A stretch of 7,789 nucleotides of DNA from Brevundimonas sp. (GTDB taxonomy: Bacteria > Pseudomonadota > Alphaproteobacteria > Caulobacterales > Caulobacteraceae). The notes beneath the pieces are model-generated. The model was not told where the DNA came from. It made no database searches and was given only the letters and a program-made list of their open reading frames with translations. Where the stretch lies: NCBI RefSeq assembly GCF_031082345.1, contig NZ_JAVHLH010000036.1, positions 8,665 through 16,453 of the forward strand, read 5' to 3'. Position 1 is the first letter of the stretch. Each line of letters opens with the position of its first letter. This document shows positions 1 to 7,789 of this stretch, in pieces. Position numbers and translations under genes: made by a program.

Positions 1-2
1 CC

Positions 3-746
3 TACCAGGCCAAATACGGCGTCCGCGACCATCGCGGCGGCGGCCGCTCCTCCGCCCGCGAGACGGCGCTGCGGGTGGCGGCGGGCGCGGTGGCGCGGAA
101 GATCCTCGGCGACGGCGTTCGCATCCGCGCCGGCGTGGTCCAGCTGGGCCCGCACCGGATCGCGCCCGAGGCGGTCGACTTTGACGCCGTCTACGACAAC
201 CCGCTGTTCGCGGCGTCCCCAACGGTCGTGCCGGCGTGGGAGGCGTATCTGGACGGCGTCCGCAAGGCCGGCTCCTCCATCGGCGCGGTGGTGGCGCTGG
301 AGGTCACCGGCGTCCCCGCCGGCTGGGGCGCGCCGGTCTACGGCAAGATCGACGCCGAACTGGCCGCGGCGCTGATGTCGATCAATGCCGTCAAGGGCGT
401 CGAAATCGGCGCCGGCTTCGGCGCGGCCGAACTGTCCGGTGAAGAGAACGCCGACCAGATGCGGCTGGGTGAGGACGGGCGGCCGGTGTTCCTGTCCAAC
501 CATGCCGGCGGCGTGCTGGGCGGCATTTCGACGGGCCAGCCGGTGACCGCCCGCGTCGCCTTCAAGCCCACCTCCTCCATCCTGACCCCGGGCCGGACGA
601 TCACCCGCGACGGAACCGAGACCGAGGTCGCCACCCGGGGCCGCCACGACCCCTGCGTCGCCCTGCGCGGCGTGCCGGTGGTCGAGGCCATGGCGGCCTG
701 CGTGCTGGCTGACGCGATGCTGAGGCACCGGGCGCAGGTTGGCTAG
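3..746 (+). CDS. aroC: Chorismate synthase, C-terminal part (5' end outside window)
   Basis: Chorismate synthase makes chorismate from 5-enolpyruvylshikimate-3-phosphate, the last step of the cytosolic shikimate pathway that feeds Phe, Tyr, Trp and folate; it needs reduced FMN but no net redox. The frame is open from the window start, so the true start lies upstream; 247 of about 360 residues are visible. Two family signatures are present: [10 protein letters not shown] near nucleotides 36-65, and the C-terminal RHDPC...GVPVVEAM block at about 642-692. The FKPTSSI and TPGRTI segments, part of the FMN/substrate site, lie at about 559-600. The two conserved catalytic histidines of the family would lie upstream of the visible part. 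The stop TAG (744-746) overlaps the stop of the convergent LytTR gene, and no hairpin terminator separates them. Identification is secure. Confidence 0.97.
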   Translation, partial: YQAKYGVRDHRGGGRSSARETALRVAAGAVARKILGDGVRIRAGVVQLGPHRIAPEAVDFDAVYDNPLFAASPTVVPAWEAYLDGVRKAGSSIGAVVALEVTGVPAGWGAPVYGKIDAELAAALMSINAVKGVEIGAGFGAAELSGEENADQMRLGEDGRPVFLSNHAGGVLGGISTGQPVTARVAFKPTSSILTPGRTITRDGTETEVATRGRHDPCVALRGVPVVEAMAACVLADAMLRHRAQVG

Positions 747-1510
747 AACCAGCCGGCCTCCTTCAGAACGGCCCGATAGGTTCGACTTACCGGCGCCGTG
801 TGACCGCCGCTCAGACTGATCTCCCCCCGGCCGCGCCGCCAGCGCACCGCCTTGACCGCATCGGCCGCCACCCACCATGAGCGGTGGATGCGCCAGCCGT
901 GGGCGCCGGCCAGCTCGTCCAGGGCGTCCGCGAAACGCAGGGTGACCAGCTCCACGCCGGCGTCCGTATGAACCTTCAGATAGTGATCATGCGCCTCGAT
1001 CGCGATCAGCCGCGCGCCGCGACGCTTCGCCGACAGCCGTCGCCGGAACGTCGCCTCGGCCTCGGGCAAGGGCGGCGCGATCAGGGTTCTGGTCTCGATC
1101 CGCACGGCCTGACGTCGCCAGACAAGGGACCGCACCGCCATCACCGCCAGCACGATCGGCCAGACCTGCCAGAGCAGGTTCAGCCATGCCGGCCAGCCGA
1201 ACGGCTGGCTCATCAGGACAGTCTGGGTGGTCAGAACCAGCAGGGTCGCCGGCGGTGTCATCAGCACCGACACCGCCGCCACGCGGCGCCAGGCCGAAGG
1301 AAGGCGGCGGCTGAGCAGGGCGTCCAGCCCGATCCCGATAACCCCGCCGCCGACGATACAGATCAGCCAGTAGCCGTAGAGGACCGCGACGGGGAGGTGC
1401 TCGGAATCGAACGGACCGAGGAAGCCCATCAACAGGCCCATGGCGGCAAGGATCGCGAGGTCGATAGTCCACCGACGCAGGGCCGTCGCCTGTTTCAATC
1501 CGCCGCCCAT
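743..1510 (-). CDS. Membrane-anchored LytTR-domain transcriptional regulator
   Basis: Read from the ATG at 1510 this is 255 residues. Four hydrophobic segments at about residues 15-34, 41-66, 77-100 and 109-131 look like membrane helices. A linker follows, then a LytTR domain at about 160-255 with its hallmarks: [11 protein letters not shown] (170-180), RIHRSWWV (207-214) and PVSRTY (240-245). LytTR domains bind DNA as in LytR, AgrA and AlgR. No receiver domain is present, so this looks like a one-component regulator sensing at or within the membrane; the signal is unknown. Start choice: the frame stays open to ATGs at 1528 and 1597. Codons between 1597 and 1528 are rich in A/T-ending and rare types (CTA, CGA, CCA, AGG), unlike the gene body, so 1597 is unlikely; 1528 remains possible. 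No strong Shine-Dalgarno is visible. It is divergent from the hydrolase gene and convergent with aroC. Confidence 0.86.
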   Translation of the reverse strand: MGGGLKQATALRRWTIDLAILAAMGLLMGFLGPFDSEHLPVAVLYGYWLICIVGGGVIGIGLDALLSRRLPSAWRRVAAVSVLMTPPATLLVLTTQTVLMSQPFGWPAWLNLLWQVWPIVLAVMAVRSLVWRRQAVRIETRTLIAPPLPEAEATFRRRLSAKRRGARLIAIEAHDHYLKVHTDAGVELVTLRFADALDELAGAHGWRIHRSWWVAADAVKAVRWRRGRGEISLSGGHTAPVSRTYRAVLKEAGWF

Positions 1511-1516
1511 CCCGTC

Positions 1517-1545
1517 CCGTTCGCGCATTCCTGGCGCCGTTCGCG
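1517..1545. promoter_or_regulatory. 9-bp direct repeat, candidate LytTR operator
   Basis: CCGTTCGCG occurs exactly at 1517-1525 and again at 1537-1545, a 20-bp period (11-bp spacer). LytTR/AlgR regulators typically bind 9-bp direct repeats about two helical turns apart, and the AlgR core resembles CCGTTCG. With the start at 1510 the repeats lie 6 and 26 nt upstream of the regulator's ATG, where binding could block transcription or ribosome loading; with the start at 1528 the proximal copy would be coding. The 7-mer CCGTTCG also occurs elsewhere in the window on both strands, so the motif alone is weak; the exact paired 9-mers beside a LytTR gene are what matter. Function is inferred. Confidence 0.4.
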
Positions 1546-1554
1546 AAGAACGGC
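1536..1554. repeat. 19-bp palindrome in the divergent region
   Basis: GCCGTTC (1536-1542) and GAACGGC (1548-1554) form a perfect 7-bp inverted repeat around a 5-bp centre. It overlaps the second copy of the direct repeat, so the region carries two CCGTTC cores on the plus strand and one on the minus strand within 38 bp. It could be a dimer binding site or an RNA hairpin in the 5' leader of the LytTR transcript. Confidence 0.5.
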
Positions 1555-1619
1555 CTAGCGACCTGCTGCGCGGCGGGCAATGGCGTTGGGCAGGCATCCA
1601 CTCTCTGATCGGACCATCC

Positions 1620-2999
1620 GTGTCGCCCTCACCGTTCGCTCCCGTCCTGGCCGTCGCCCTGTCCCTGCTCGCCCTCCCCGCCCTGGCCCAGGCGCCTGGC
1701 GCTGATGTGGACGCGCGACCCGATCCGGCCGTGGCCTGCCATGTCGGCGTCTACACGCTGGAGGACGGCAGCTGGGTGGATGTCGCCCCGCTGGAGACCT
1801 TCGGTCTCAGGTGGCGGCGCCTCGACGGATCGACGGGGAAGATGACCGTGGACGCCGAAGGTCGCTGGACCAGCACCCTGGGCTGGACCGACCGTGTCGA
1901 AGGTCCGCAGCCCGGGCTGGGCCGGTGCGAAGAGGGGCGCATGGAGTTCGAGGGACAGGCCGGGGCCCTGGCGGCGCTCGATGTGCGGGAGACGACGTTC
2001 ACCGGACAGGGCGGCGCCCGCCTGAACGGACGGCTGTTGCTTCCGCCGGGCGACAGCGTCGTGCCCATCATGGTGGAGGTCCACGGGTCCGAGGGGGCCA
2101 ATGCGCTCGACTTCAACCCCTATCAGCGGTTCGCCCCGGCGTCCGGTGTCGGCGTCTTCGTCTACGCAAAGCGCGGCTCCGGCGGGTCGGAAGGGGTCTA
2201 CACCCAGGACTTCCGCATCCTCGCGCAAGACGCCGCGGCGGCCGTCGTCGAAGCCCGTCGGCTGGCCGGCGCCCGTGCGGGGCGGGTCGGCCTTCACGGC
2301 TCCAGCCAGGGCGGCTGGGTGGCCCCGCTGGCCGCCAGCCAGACGCCCGTGGATTTTGTCATCGTCGGCTTCGGCCTGGCCTATGGTGTCCTCTCCGAGG
2401 ACAGCGACCAGGTGATGCAGGACTTGAGGGCCAGGGGCTGGGGGCCCGACGTCCTCGCCCGGGCCCGCGAAATCACTGACGTCACCGGCGCCTTCGTCGC
2501 CTCCCATGGCGCCGTCGGCTTTGAAGGGCTTGATGCAGTTCGCGCCCGCTATCGCGCCGAACCCTGGTTCGCCGACATTCGGGGAGAATTCACCGGCCTG
2601 CTGCTCAACGCCCCGAACGACCAGATCACCGCCATGGCGTCCCGGCTCGAGCATGGCCCCTCGTGGGACTACGACCCTCTCCCCGTGCTGAGCGCCCTGG
2701 AGACTCCGATGTTGTGGATCCAGGCCGAGAAGGACACCGGCGCGCCGCCGGACGCCACCCGCCAGCGGCTGATCGACCTGGCCGGCCGGGGCCGGCCGGT
2801 CACCCTGCTGGAATTTCCGGAGACCGATCACGGGATCGTCCGGTTCGAGACCGCCCCCGACGGCGGCCGCACGGCGCTGGGTTACGCGTCCGGCTATTTC
2901 CAGGCCCTCCTCGACTGGGCGCGAACAGGCCGGCTGAACGGGGCCTATGGCGATGGCCGGCTTCTGGCGCGGCCGTCGCCGGCCCGGGTCCTGCCCTGA
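1620..2999 (+). CDS. Exported alpha/beta hydrolase (serine esterase/peptidase type)
   Basis: The chosen GTG start gives 459 residues. Residues 1-23 form a signal peptide: a hydrophobic stretch ending ALPALA, with probable cleavage before Gln24; it lacks a basic N-region, which makes the exact start less certain. Residues about 25-125 are a lead domain I do not recognise. The alpha/beta hydrolase domain follows: oxyanion-type EVHGSEG around His155-Gly156, nucleophile elbow G-S-S-Q-G with Ser229, probable acid Asp372 (QAEKDTG) and catalytic His404 (ETDHG). The triad is therefore complete and in the usual order. The substrate is unknown; related periplasmic enzymes include esterases and S9-like peptidases. 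Only two cysteines occur, Cys40 and Cys103, both in the lead domain, so an exported disulphide is possible. The frame remains open upstream to an ATG at 1440, but that would bury the signal peptide and overlap the LytTR gene. Shine-Dalgarno is weak. Confidence 0.88.
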   Translation: MSPSPFAPVLAVALSLLALPALAQAPGADVDARPDPAVACHVGVYTLEDGSWVDVAPLETFGLRWRRLDGSTGKMTVDAEGRWTSTLGWTDRVEGPQPGLGRCEEGRMEFEGQAGALAALDVRETTFTGQGGARLNGRLLLPPGDSVVPIMVEVHGSEGANALDFNPYQRFAPASGVGVFVYAKRGSGGSEGVYTQDFRILAQDAAAAVVEARRLAGARAGRVGLHGSSQGGWVAPLAASQTPVDFVIVGFGLAYGVLSEDSDQVMQDLRARGWGPDVLARAREITDVTGAFVASHGAVGFEGLDAVRARYRAEPWFADIRGEFTGLLLNAPNDQITAMASRLEHGPSWDYDPLPVLSALETPMLWIQAEKDTGAPPDATRQRLIDLAGRGRPVTLLEFPETDHGIVRFETAPDGGRTALGYASGYFQALLDWARTGRLNGAYGDGRLLARPSPARVLP

Positions 3000-3101
3000 G
3001 CGCGGGTCAGACACGCCGGCGGCCACGCCCCCTCTTTCCGCCACCAACACTGTTACCTATATGGCCTCCGACCGGCGCGCCACAGGATGCGCGCCCCAGA
3101 C

Positions 3102-3106
3102 GGGAG
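3102..3106 (+). promoter_or_regulatory. Shine-Dalgarno of the pirin gene
   Basis: GGGAG is spaced 7 nt from the ATG at 3114. It decides this start over the in-frame ATG at 3087, which has only AGG directly adjacent. Confidence 0.7.
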
Positions 3107-3113
3107 ACCCCTC

Positions 3114-3809
3114 ATGATCGACGTCCGCCCCTTCTCCAGCCTCGGCGGCGCGAACCACGGCTGGCTGAACGCCAAACACCATTTCTCCTTCGCCAACTAC
3201 TACGACCCGTCCCGCATGGGCTGGGGCCGGCTGCGCGTCTGGAACGACGACGAGATCGCCGCCAAGTCGGGCTTTCCGCCCCACCCCCACGCCGACATGG
3301 AGATCATCACCTATGTCCGCACCGGGGCCATCACCCACGAGGACTCGATGGGCAACAAGGGCCGCACCGGGGCCGGCGACGTCCAGGTGATGAGCGCCGG
3401 GACCGGCGTGCGCCACTCCGAGTTCAACCTCGAGGACGAGACCACCACCCTGTTCCAGATCTGGATCGAGACCGACAAGCCCGGCGCCAAACCCGGCTGG
3501 GGCGCAAAGGCCTTCCCGAAAGCCGATCGCACCGGGCGGTTCTCGGTGCTGGCCTCGGGCGAGGACGCCGACGACGCCCTGACCATCAATGCCGACGCGA
3601 AGGTGCTCGGCGCCACGCTGAACGCCGGCGAAAGCCTGACCTACAGCCTGGCCGAGGGCCGCCGCGCCTATCTGGTGCCCGCTGTCGGCGCGGTCGAGGT
3701 CAATGGCGTGCCCCTGAACGCCCGCGACGGCGCGGCCATCAAGGACGTGCCTGAGATCACCATCACGGCTAAGGCCGACGCCGAACTGGTGATGGTCGAC
3801 AGCCTCTGA
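3114..3809 (+). CDS. Pirin family protein (bicupin, YhhW-like)
   Basis: This 231-residue protein matches the pirin family, with a conserved N-terminal cupin. The four iron ligands of the family are visible: His57 and His59 in the PHPHADMEIITYV segment, His101 and Glu103 in GTGVRHSEFN. Human pirin uses His56, His58, His101 and Glu103, so the site is intact. The length equals that of E. coli YhhW, which has quercetin 2,3-dioxygenase activity in vitro; the physiological substrate of bacterial pirins is mostly unknown. Cytosolic, no signal peptide. The start at 3114 is preferred over an in-frame ATG at 3087 because GGGAG (3102-3106) lies 7 nt upstream. An AT-richer patch at about 3051-3063 is the only promoter-like sequence before it, without a convincing -35 box. 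The VOC gene follows after 61 bp and may be co-transcribed. Confidence 0.95.
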   Translation: MIDVRPFSSLGGANHGWLNAKHHFSFANYYDPSRMGWGRLRVWNDDEIAAKSGFPPHPHADMEIITYVRTGAITHEDSMGNKGRTGAGDVQVMSAGTGVRHSEFNLEDETTTLFQIWIETDKPGAKPGWGAKAFPKADRTGRFSVLASGEDADDALTINADAKVLGATLNAGESLTYSLAEGRRAYLVPAVGAVEVNGVPLNARDGAAIKDVPEITITAKADAELVMVDSL

Positions 3810-3825
3810 CCCCTGTTCTCCGCGA

Positions 3826-3852
3826 CGGCGCCGGGTGTAGCATCCGGCGCCG
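3826..3852 (+). repeat. Stem-loop between pirin and VOC genes
   Basis: CGGCGCCGG (3826-3834) pairs perfectly with CCGGCGCCG (3844-3852). The loop can extend the stem by a G-T wobble, T-A and G-C, giving about 12 pairs closed by a TAG triloop. No T-tract follows, so it is not a standard intrinsic terminator. It ends 7 nt before the Shine-Dalgarno of the VOC gene, so it may weaken read-through, protect the upstream mRNA end, or tune translation of the downstream gene. Confidence 0.6.
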
Positions 3853-3870
3853 CCGCTCCGGAGAGCCGCC

Positions 3871-4245
3871 ATGCCCGCCCGTTTCACCCAGACCTGCCAT
3901 GTCCTCGCCGTCCCCGACGTCGAGGCGTCCGCGCGCCATTACATCGACGCCCTAGGGTTCGAATCGCTGGACATCCCGGCCCCGGGCTGGCGCTTCGTGC
4001 AGCGCGGGCCGGTCCGGTTCGATCTCGGCGAATGCCGGGACGCCCGGCCCGCCCACGAACTGGGCGACCATTCGTGGGTGGCGCGCATCTTCGTCGAGGG
4101 CATCGACGCCTACCACGACGAGATCGCGTCCCGCGGCGCCCGGATCACCTCCGGCCCGGCGACCAAACCCTGGGGTCTGCGCGAGATGAGCGTCGCCACA
4201 CCCGACGGGCACCGACTGATGTTCTGCGAAGTGGTCGAGCGGTAG
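3871..4245 (+). CDS. VOC (glyoxalase/bleomycin-resistance fold) family protein
   Basis: This 124-residue protein has the vicinal-oxygen-chelate layout: a first beta-alpha-beta module with HVLAVPDVEASARHYIDALGF (residues 10-30) and a second with WVARIFVEGID (69-79) ending in the PDGHRLMF strand (111-118). Possible metal ligands are His10, His67 and Glu120; their order and the 57-residue His-His spacing resemble FosA (His7, His64, Glu110), although VOC proteins with this outline also include metal-free binding proteins, so no reaction can be assigned. It is probably a cytosolic dimer. The start is supported by GGAG at 3860-3863, 7 nt upstream. It sits 61 bp after the pirin gene in the same direction, separated by a stem-loop, and is followed by a strong terminator shared with lon. 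Confidence 0.92.
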   Translation: MPARFTQTCHVLAVPDVEASARHYIDALGFESLDIPAPGWRFVQRGPVRFDLGECRDARPAHELGDHSWVARIFVEGIDAYHDEIASRGARITSGPATKPWGLREMSVATPDGHRLMFCEVVER

Positions 4246-4247
4246 GA

Positions 4248-4283
4248 TGTCGTCGCTGTCGCGGATGTCGACGATGTCCCGAG
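4248..4283. repeat. Degenerate 9-bp tandem repeat (four units)
   Basis: TGTC recurs at 4248, 4257, 4266 and 4275, an exact 9-bp period, and the longer word GGATGTCG occurs at 4245-4252 and 4263-4270. The array begins right after the VOC stop codon. No gene covers it. It could be a repeat-slippage remnant, decayed coding sequence or a binding-site cluster. Confidence 0.5.
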
Positions 4284-4344
4284 CTCGATTGTAACGGGTG
4301 TCTCGCCCGAAATGTATCGGTCGGCGGCCACTCACCAGGGATAG

Positions 4345-4382
4345 AAAAACCCCGCCCGGATCGCTCCGGGCGGGGTCTTTTT
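4345..4382. terminator. Bidirectional intrinsic terminator between VOC gene and lon
   Basis: A perfect 12-bp stem, ACCCCGCCCGGA (4349-4360) with its complement at 4365-4376, encloses the tetraloop TCGC. On the plus strand it is followed by C and five T; on the minus strand by four T after the stem. It can therefore end transcription of the VOC gene (stop at 4245) and of lon (stop at 4387), which converge here. Confidence 0.92.
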
Positions 4383-4386
4383 CTGG

Positions 4387-6792
<2,406 letters not shown>

Positions 6793-6800
6793 GATGCGTA

Positions 6801-6807
6801 CTTCCTT
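6801..6807 (-). promoter_or_regulatory. Shine-Dalgarno of lon
   Basis: On the minus strand AAGGAAG lies 8 nt before the ATG at 6792. It supports this start for Lon, matching the usual short N-terminus before the LON domain. Confidence 0.75.
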
Positions 6808-6901
6808 GGGCCCTCGTTGATCTCAGACCCGCCAGGCCGACGTGCGGAGCGACCGTGCCCCGCCGTATCGACTCGGCCCGCCGTTCGGCGGTCTTCAACA
6901 G

Positions 6902-6932
6902 AGTATGTGGTTCGGATCGCGCGGGGTTCAAG
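6902..6932 (-). promoter_or_regulatory. Candidate lon promoter (sigma-32-like or sigma-70-like)
   Basis: On the minus strand CTTGAA (6927-6932) resembles a sigma-32 -35 element. About 16 nt later comes CCACATAC, a partial match to the sigma-32 -10 (CCCCAT-T). The same bases can be read as a sigma-70 pair: TTGAAC, 18-bp spacer, CATACT (6902-6907). Transcription would begin near 6895 and give a leader of about 100 nt. lon is a heat-shock gene in E. coli and Caulobacter, which makes the position sensible. The match was found by eye and is not strong. Confidence 0.35.
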
Positions 6933-7158
6933 CGTCGCGGGCAGGCGCCGCCAGTTTCCATCCACAAGCGCTCAAGCTGCATGATTTGGATCGCCGAACG
7001 GGCCCGCGCCGCACGGACGCTTCGTTCCGCGGCTGCGATCCCGGAAATCCGTCCTTCTTCCGCCTGTGGCGCTGCGGCATCAGGGCGAGCGCCACGCAAA
7101 CCTGGCCCAGCCTGGCCGTTCAGCGAGGGCAATCCGGGCGACGCCGGCTCCAGGCGCG

Positions 7159-7189
7159 AAAAAGGGCGGGTCCGCGCAGGACCCGCCCT
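7159..7189 (-). terminator. Intrinsic terminator downstream of clpX
   Basis: An 11-bp perfect stem, AGGGCGGGTCC (7163-7173) and its complement (7179-7189), encloses a 5-nt loop. Read on the minus strand it is followed by four T. It starts 20 bp after the clpX stop and should end most clpX transcripts before lon. Confidence 0.85.
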
Positions 7190-7209
7190 CGTTTCGTCTT
7201 GCCCCGTCG

Positions 7210-7789
7210 TCAGGCGGCGCTGTCGGGCGTCGCGGACTTCTTGGACTTGGTTTCCGCATAGATCAGCAGGGGCTGGGCCTTGCCCTCGATCACCTCGGCG
7301 TTGACCACGACCTCCTCGACGCCCTCGAAGGTGGGCAGTTCGAACATGGTCTCCAGCAGGATGCCTTCCAGGATGGAACGCAGGCCGCGCGCGCCGGTCT
7401 TGCGGGTGATGGCCTTCTTGGCCACCGCGATCAGGGCGTCGTCGGTGAACGTCAGATCGACATTCTCCATCTCGAACAGACGCTTGTACTGCTTGACCAG
7501 GGCGTTCTTGGGCTCGGTCAGAATGGTGACCAGGGCTTCCTCGTCGAGGTCCTCCAGCGTCGCCAGAACGGGCAGACGGCCGATGAACTCGGGGATCAGG
7601 CCGAACCGCATCAGATCGTCCGGCTCGACGCCCTTGAGGATGTCGCCGGTGCGGCGCTCGTCAATCTCCTTGACCTTGGCGCCGAAGCCGATCGAGGCCC
7701 CGTCGCCGCGCGCCGCGATGACCTTCTCGAGGCCGGCGAAGGCGCCGCCGACGATGAACAGGATGTTGGCCGTGTCGACCTGCAGGAAC
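7210..7789 (-). CDS. clpX: ClpX, ATPase subunit of ClpXP, C-terminal part (5' end outside window)
   Basis: ClpX is the AAA+ unfoldase that feeds tagged proteins to the ClpP peptidase; in Caulobacter ClpXP drives cell-cycle proteolysis, for example of CtrA. The visible 192 residues cover the end of the large ATPase domain and the small domain. Recognisable blocks are [20 protein letters not shown] near the window end, the [11 protein letters not shown] segment with the arginine-finger position (Arg307 in E. coli), the [11 protein letters not shown] block, and the sensor-2 motif GARGLRS. The C-terminal tail is short, charged and Ser/Ala-ending. The N-terminal zinc-binding domain and Walker motifs lie outside the window. 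The frame is open to the window edge, with no internal stop. Gene order clpX then lon matches the conserved locus, with clpP expected further upstream. Confidence 0.98.
   Translation of the reverse strand, partial: FLQVDTANILFIVGGAFAGLEKVIAARGDGASIGFGAKVKEIDERRTGDILKGVEPDDLMRFGLIPEFIGRLPVLATLEDLDEEALVTILTEPKNALVKQYKRLFEMENVDLTFTDDALIAVAKKAITRKTGARGLRSILEGILLETMFELPTFEGVEEVVVNAEVIEGKAQPLLIYAETKSKKSATPDSAA

Larger units (their letters stand above)
6793..7209. other. clpX-lon intergenic region
   Basis: This 417-bp stretch holds the clpX terminator (7159-7189), the candidate lon promoter (6902-6932) and the lon Shine-Dalgarno. A small hairpin, CCGCC-GTTC-GGCGG (6878-6891), would lie near the start of the lon leader. 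CCTGGCC is repeated at 7101-7107 and 7111-7117. Reading frames cross the region on both strands, but their translations are Arg/Ala/Pro-rich, have no recognisable domain and run into clpX or lon in the wrong frame, so I call no gene here. Confidence 0.6.

Noticed and set aside
1511..1597. N-terminal extension of the LytTR protein to the ATG at 1597
   Set aside because: About 9 of the first 23 codons end in A or T and several are rare, unlike the gene body; the added residues are Arg/Pro/Ser-rich with no conserved look. The ATG at 1528 remains possible.
1440..1619. Upstream extension of the hydrolase to the ATG at 1440
   Set aside because: It would place 60 Arg-rich residues before the signal peptide and overlap the start of the divergent LytTR gene.
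1629..3050. 473-codon open frame on the minus strand opposite the hydrolase gene
   Set aside because: Gly/Arg/Pro-rich composition, no motif, and the opposite strand has a signal peptide plus full catalytic triad.
3035..3063. Promoter for the pirin gene around the AT-rich TATATG patch
   Set aside because: A -10-like patch exists but the matching -35 position (TTTCCG) is poor, so it is not listed as a feature.
2663..3754. 363-codon plus-strand frame spanning the hydrolase end and pirin
   Set aside because: It runs out of frame across two convincing genes and is almost entirely Arg/Pro/Gly/Ala.
3826..3852. Pirin-VOC hairpin as a standard intrinsic terminator
   Set aside because: There is no T-tract after the stem on either strand; kept as a structural element only.
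3057..3887. 276-codon minus-strand frame opposite pirin
   Set aside because: Antisense shadow of pirin; Gly/Val/Ala-rich with no domain, whereas pirin has all four metal ligands.
6842..7304. Two overlapping plus-strand frames in the clpX-lon gap
   Set aside because: Both run into the clpX coding region in antisense, span the clpX terminator and show no domain.

Overview
This 7.8 kb, GC-rich (roughly two-thirds G+C) stretch looks like chromosomal DNA of an alphaproteobacterium, most plausibly a Caulobacteraceae-type genome such as Brevundimonas, Caulobacter or Phenylobacterium. That placement is inferred from the style of the proteins and the clpX-lon arrangement; no search was run. It carries five complete genes and two cut by the window ends, and I see no transposase, phage, CRISPR, tRNA or rRNA.

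Left part (1-3000). The window opens inside aroC (chorismate synthase, +), of which the last 247 residues are present. It ends tail to tail with a minus-strand gene for a four-helix membrane protein carrying a C-terminal LytTR DNA-binding domain; the two genes share one CTAG as overlapping stop codons. Divergent from the LytTR gene is a gene for an exported alpha/beta hydrolase with a complete Ser-Asp-His triad. The short divergent region holds a 9-bp direct repeat (CCGTTCGCG, 20-bp period) and a 7-5-7 palindrome that resemble LytTR/AlgR-type half-sites. This suggests, but does not prove, a small self-contained membrane regulator plus secreted-enzyme unit, the least routine part of the window.

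Middle part (3000-4390). A pirin-family cupin and a small VOC (glyoxalase-fold) protein lie in tandem on the + strand. Each has a clear Shine-Dalgarno, and a 12-bp hairpin lies between them. Both keep plausible metal-ligand sets. After the VOC gene comes a degenerate 9-bp tandem repeat and then a strong bidirectional terminator.

Right part (4387-7789). On the minus strand are lon (complete, 801 aa) and the 3' part of clpX (192 aa). This is the conserved ATP-dependent protease locus. The 417-bp gap between them contains a clpX terminator and a candidate lon promoter resembling heat-shock sigma-32 or sigma-70 sites, so lon is probably transcribed largely on its own.
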